Position numbers and translations under genes: made by a program. DNA of 6,861 nucleotides from Planctomycetia bacterium (GTDB taxonomy: Bacteria; Planctomycetota; PLA2; JAEUHO01): positions 1 through 6,861 of the forward strand of contig JAUXCH010000271.1 in assembly GCA_030618975.1 (NCBI GenBank), given 5' to 3'. Shown piece after piece: positions 6,194 through 6,861 of the stretch (position 1 is the first letter of the stretch; the number at the start of each line of letters is the position of its first letter). The notes under the pieces are model-generated. The model ran no database searches and had not been told where the DNA came from. It saw only the letters and a list, made by a program, of their open reading frames with translations.

Positions 6194-6712
6194 CTAGAAG
6201 CGCGCGGCCAGGGCGTCGGGCGCGAGGACACCTTCCGGGCACCCGAGACCGCACGTACTCCCGTGGACCCACGCCACGGGATGCGGCCGCAACACGAGCG
6301 TCTGGGGGGCTTCCCTCGTCCGCCACGTCACCGGGACCACCCGCCGCTCGAGCGCGGTCCAGTCGAGCGCCGTCTCGTCGAGGGGCCTCGCGCGGGGGAA
6401 GCCGCACGCGACGGGCGAGCACTCGACCCGACGCGCGGTGTGCTCGACGGCCGCCGCGAAGTCGGAGGTCGTGACCGGGTAGGCGCCGAGGTCGACGGGG
6501 GCGGGGACGGCGGCGGGCCCCCGGACGGTCGGGGCGACCTCGACCCGCGCGGCCTCGATCGGGCACGCCTCGACCGCGCGCGCCGGCTCGGCCGCGGTGA
6601 GGAGCGGCAGGCCGCCCGCCAGCACGAGGAGTGCCGCGAAGACGCACCCCACCCGGCAGGATCCGCGGGGTTTGCGGCCGGCGGACGGGGTCGGGGAGGA
6701 GGACGCGGACAT
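6194..6712 (-). CDS. Small secreted protein of unknown function
   Basis: This 172-residue protein is not recognised. It starts with a Ser/Pro-rich and then basic stretch (GRKPRGSCR, 12-20), followed by a hydrophobic core (VFAALLVLAGGLPLLTAA, 24-41) and a plausible signal peptidase I site after ARA (46). The mature part is about 126 residues and has five cysteines (50, 98, 103, 154, 158), two in a CGLGC arrangement, so disulfides or metal binding are possible. Third codon positions are almost all G or C in this frame, which separates it from the Arg-rich overlapping frames. ATG 6712 is preferred because it places the signal peptide near the N-terminus. GTG at 6742 or 6754 would add 10 or 14 residues. 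None of the three has a clear ribosome binding site. It converges on the fusion gene, 17 bp between ends, so it is separately transcribed and a shared role is not implied. Confidence 0.68.
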   Translation of the reverse strand: MSASSSPTPSAGRKPRGSCRVGCVFAALLVLAGGLPLLTAAEPARAVEACPIEAARVEVAPTVRGPAAVPAPVDLGAYPVTTSDFAAAVEHTARRVECSPVACGFPRARPLDETALDWTALERRVVPVTWRTREAPQTLVLRPHPVAWVHGSTCGLGCPEGVLAPDALAARF

Positions 6713-6787
6713 CGTGGGGTTCCAGGGGGCGCGAGCGGCCACGGGCGCCTGCACGGACGACGGTCGGGCCCCGCGGAGGTTTCAGGA

Positions 6788-6797
6788 CCCCATGGGG
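6788..6797. repeat. Perfect 10-bp palindrome upstream of the secreted-protein gene
   Basis: CCCCATGGGG is a perfect palindrome about 75 bp upstream of the minus-strand start codon. It could be a half of an operator or chance in GC-rich DNA; nothing else supports a function. Confidence 0.25.
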
Positions 6798-6804
6798 CGA
6801 TAGT

Positions 6805-6836
6805 CCCGCCCATCGTGGGCGTCTCATGTGGGCGGG
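6805..6836. repeat. Nested inverted and direct repeats upstream of the secreted-protein gene
   Basis: CCCGCCCA (6805-6812) pairs with TGGGCGGG (6829-6836) across 16 nt. The same left arm also pairs with the nearer TGGGCG (6816-6821) through a 3-nt loop. The right arms form a direct repeat, GTGGGCG, at 6815-6821 and 6828-6834 (13-bp period). Two mutually exclusive hairpins are therefore possible. No T-tract follows on either strand, so an operator or mRNA leader structure fits better than a terminator. The rest of 6755-6861 shows no gene. Confidence 0.4.
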
Positions 6837-6861
6837 AAGGAAGGCAGCCCCTCTCGGCTAC

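Noticed and set aside
6786..6794. Tiny minus-strand ATG-GGG-TCC-TGA frame as a regulatory upstream ORF
   Set aside because: Three codons with no ribosome binding site, arising within a GC palindrome; nothing supports translation.
5979..6827. 282-codon minus-strand frame overlapping the secreted-protein gene and the end of the fusion gene
   Set aside because: Arg-rich with no signal peptide or domain, and it runs antisense into the deacetylase domain. The alternative frame has the signal peptide and high-GC third positions.

Overview
The window is a strongly GC-rich bacterial segment with G or C at most third codon positions. It carries four loci. No mobile element, CRISPR array, tRNA or rRNA was recognised. 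Tandem carboxypeptidase-regulatory-like repeats, a plant-DEG9-like double-PDZ protease and a large acetyl-CoA/acetylation fusion would fit an environmental Planctomycetota, Myxococcota or similar high-GC lineage. That placement is inference, because no taxonomic marker gene is present.

Layout, left to right. (1) The 3' part of a plus-strand gene (2-1489) encodes about five beta-sandwich repeats of the carboxypeptidase-regulatory-like type; its start lies off the left edge. (2) After a gap of about 110 bp with a candidate leaderless promoter (TATACT just before the ATG), a plus-strand Deg/HtrA serine protease runs from 1601. Its catalytic triad is complete. An in-frame amber codon (TAG, 2744-2746) cuts the second PDZ domain, and the rest of that domain continues in the same frame to a TGA at 3050-3052. 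(3) After 115 bp with a possible sigma70-like promoter and a clear Shine-Dalgarno, a 1002-residue plus-strand protein (3168-6176) fuses three normally separate enzymes. They are an acetyl-CoA hydrolase/CoA-transferase, a Pat-like GNAT lysine acetyltransferase and an AcuC-like zinc histone deacetylase. (4) A convergent minus-strand gene (6194-6712) encodes a small secreted, Cys-containing protein of unknown function. The right edge (6755-6861) has no gene but holds nested inverted repeats.

The triple fusion is the most interesting object. It joins a protein that handles acetyl-CoA, an enzyme that would add acetyl groups to lysine, and an enzyme that would remove them. The CoA-transferase part has Asp where the family normally has its catalytic Glu, and its usual GGQ loop is altered. 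It may therefore sense acyl-CoA instead of turning it over, much as the degenerate acyl-CoA synthetase part of Pat/PatZ is thought to do. The deacetylase residues all look intact. The second notable point is the amber-interrupted protease, which could be a nonsense mutation, a sequencing error or programmed readthrough.
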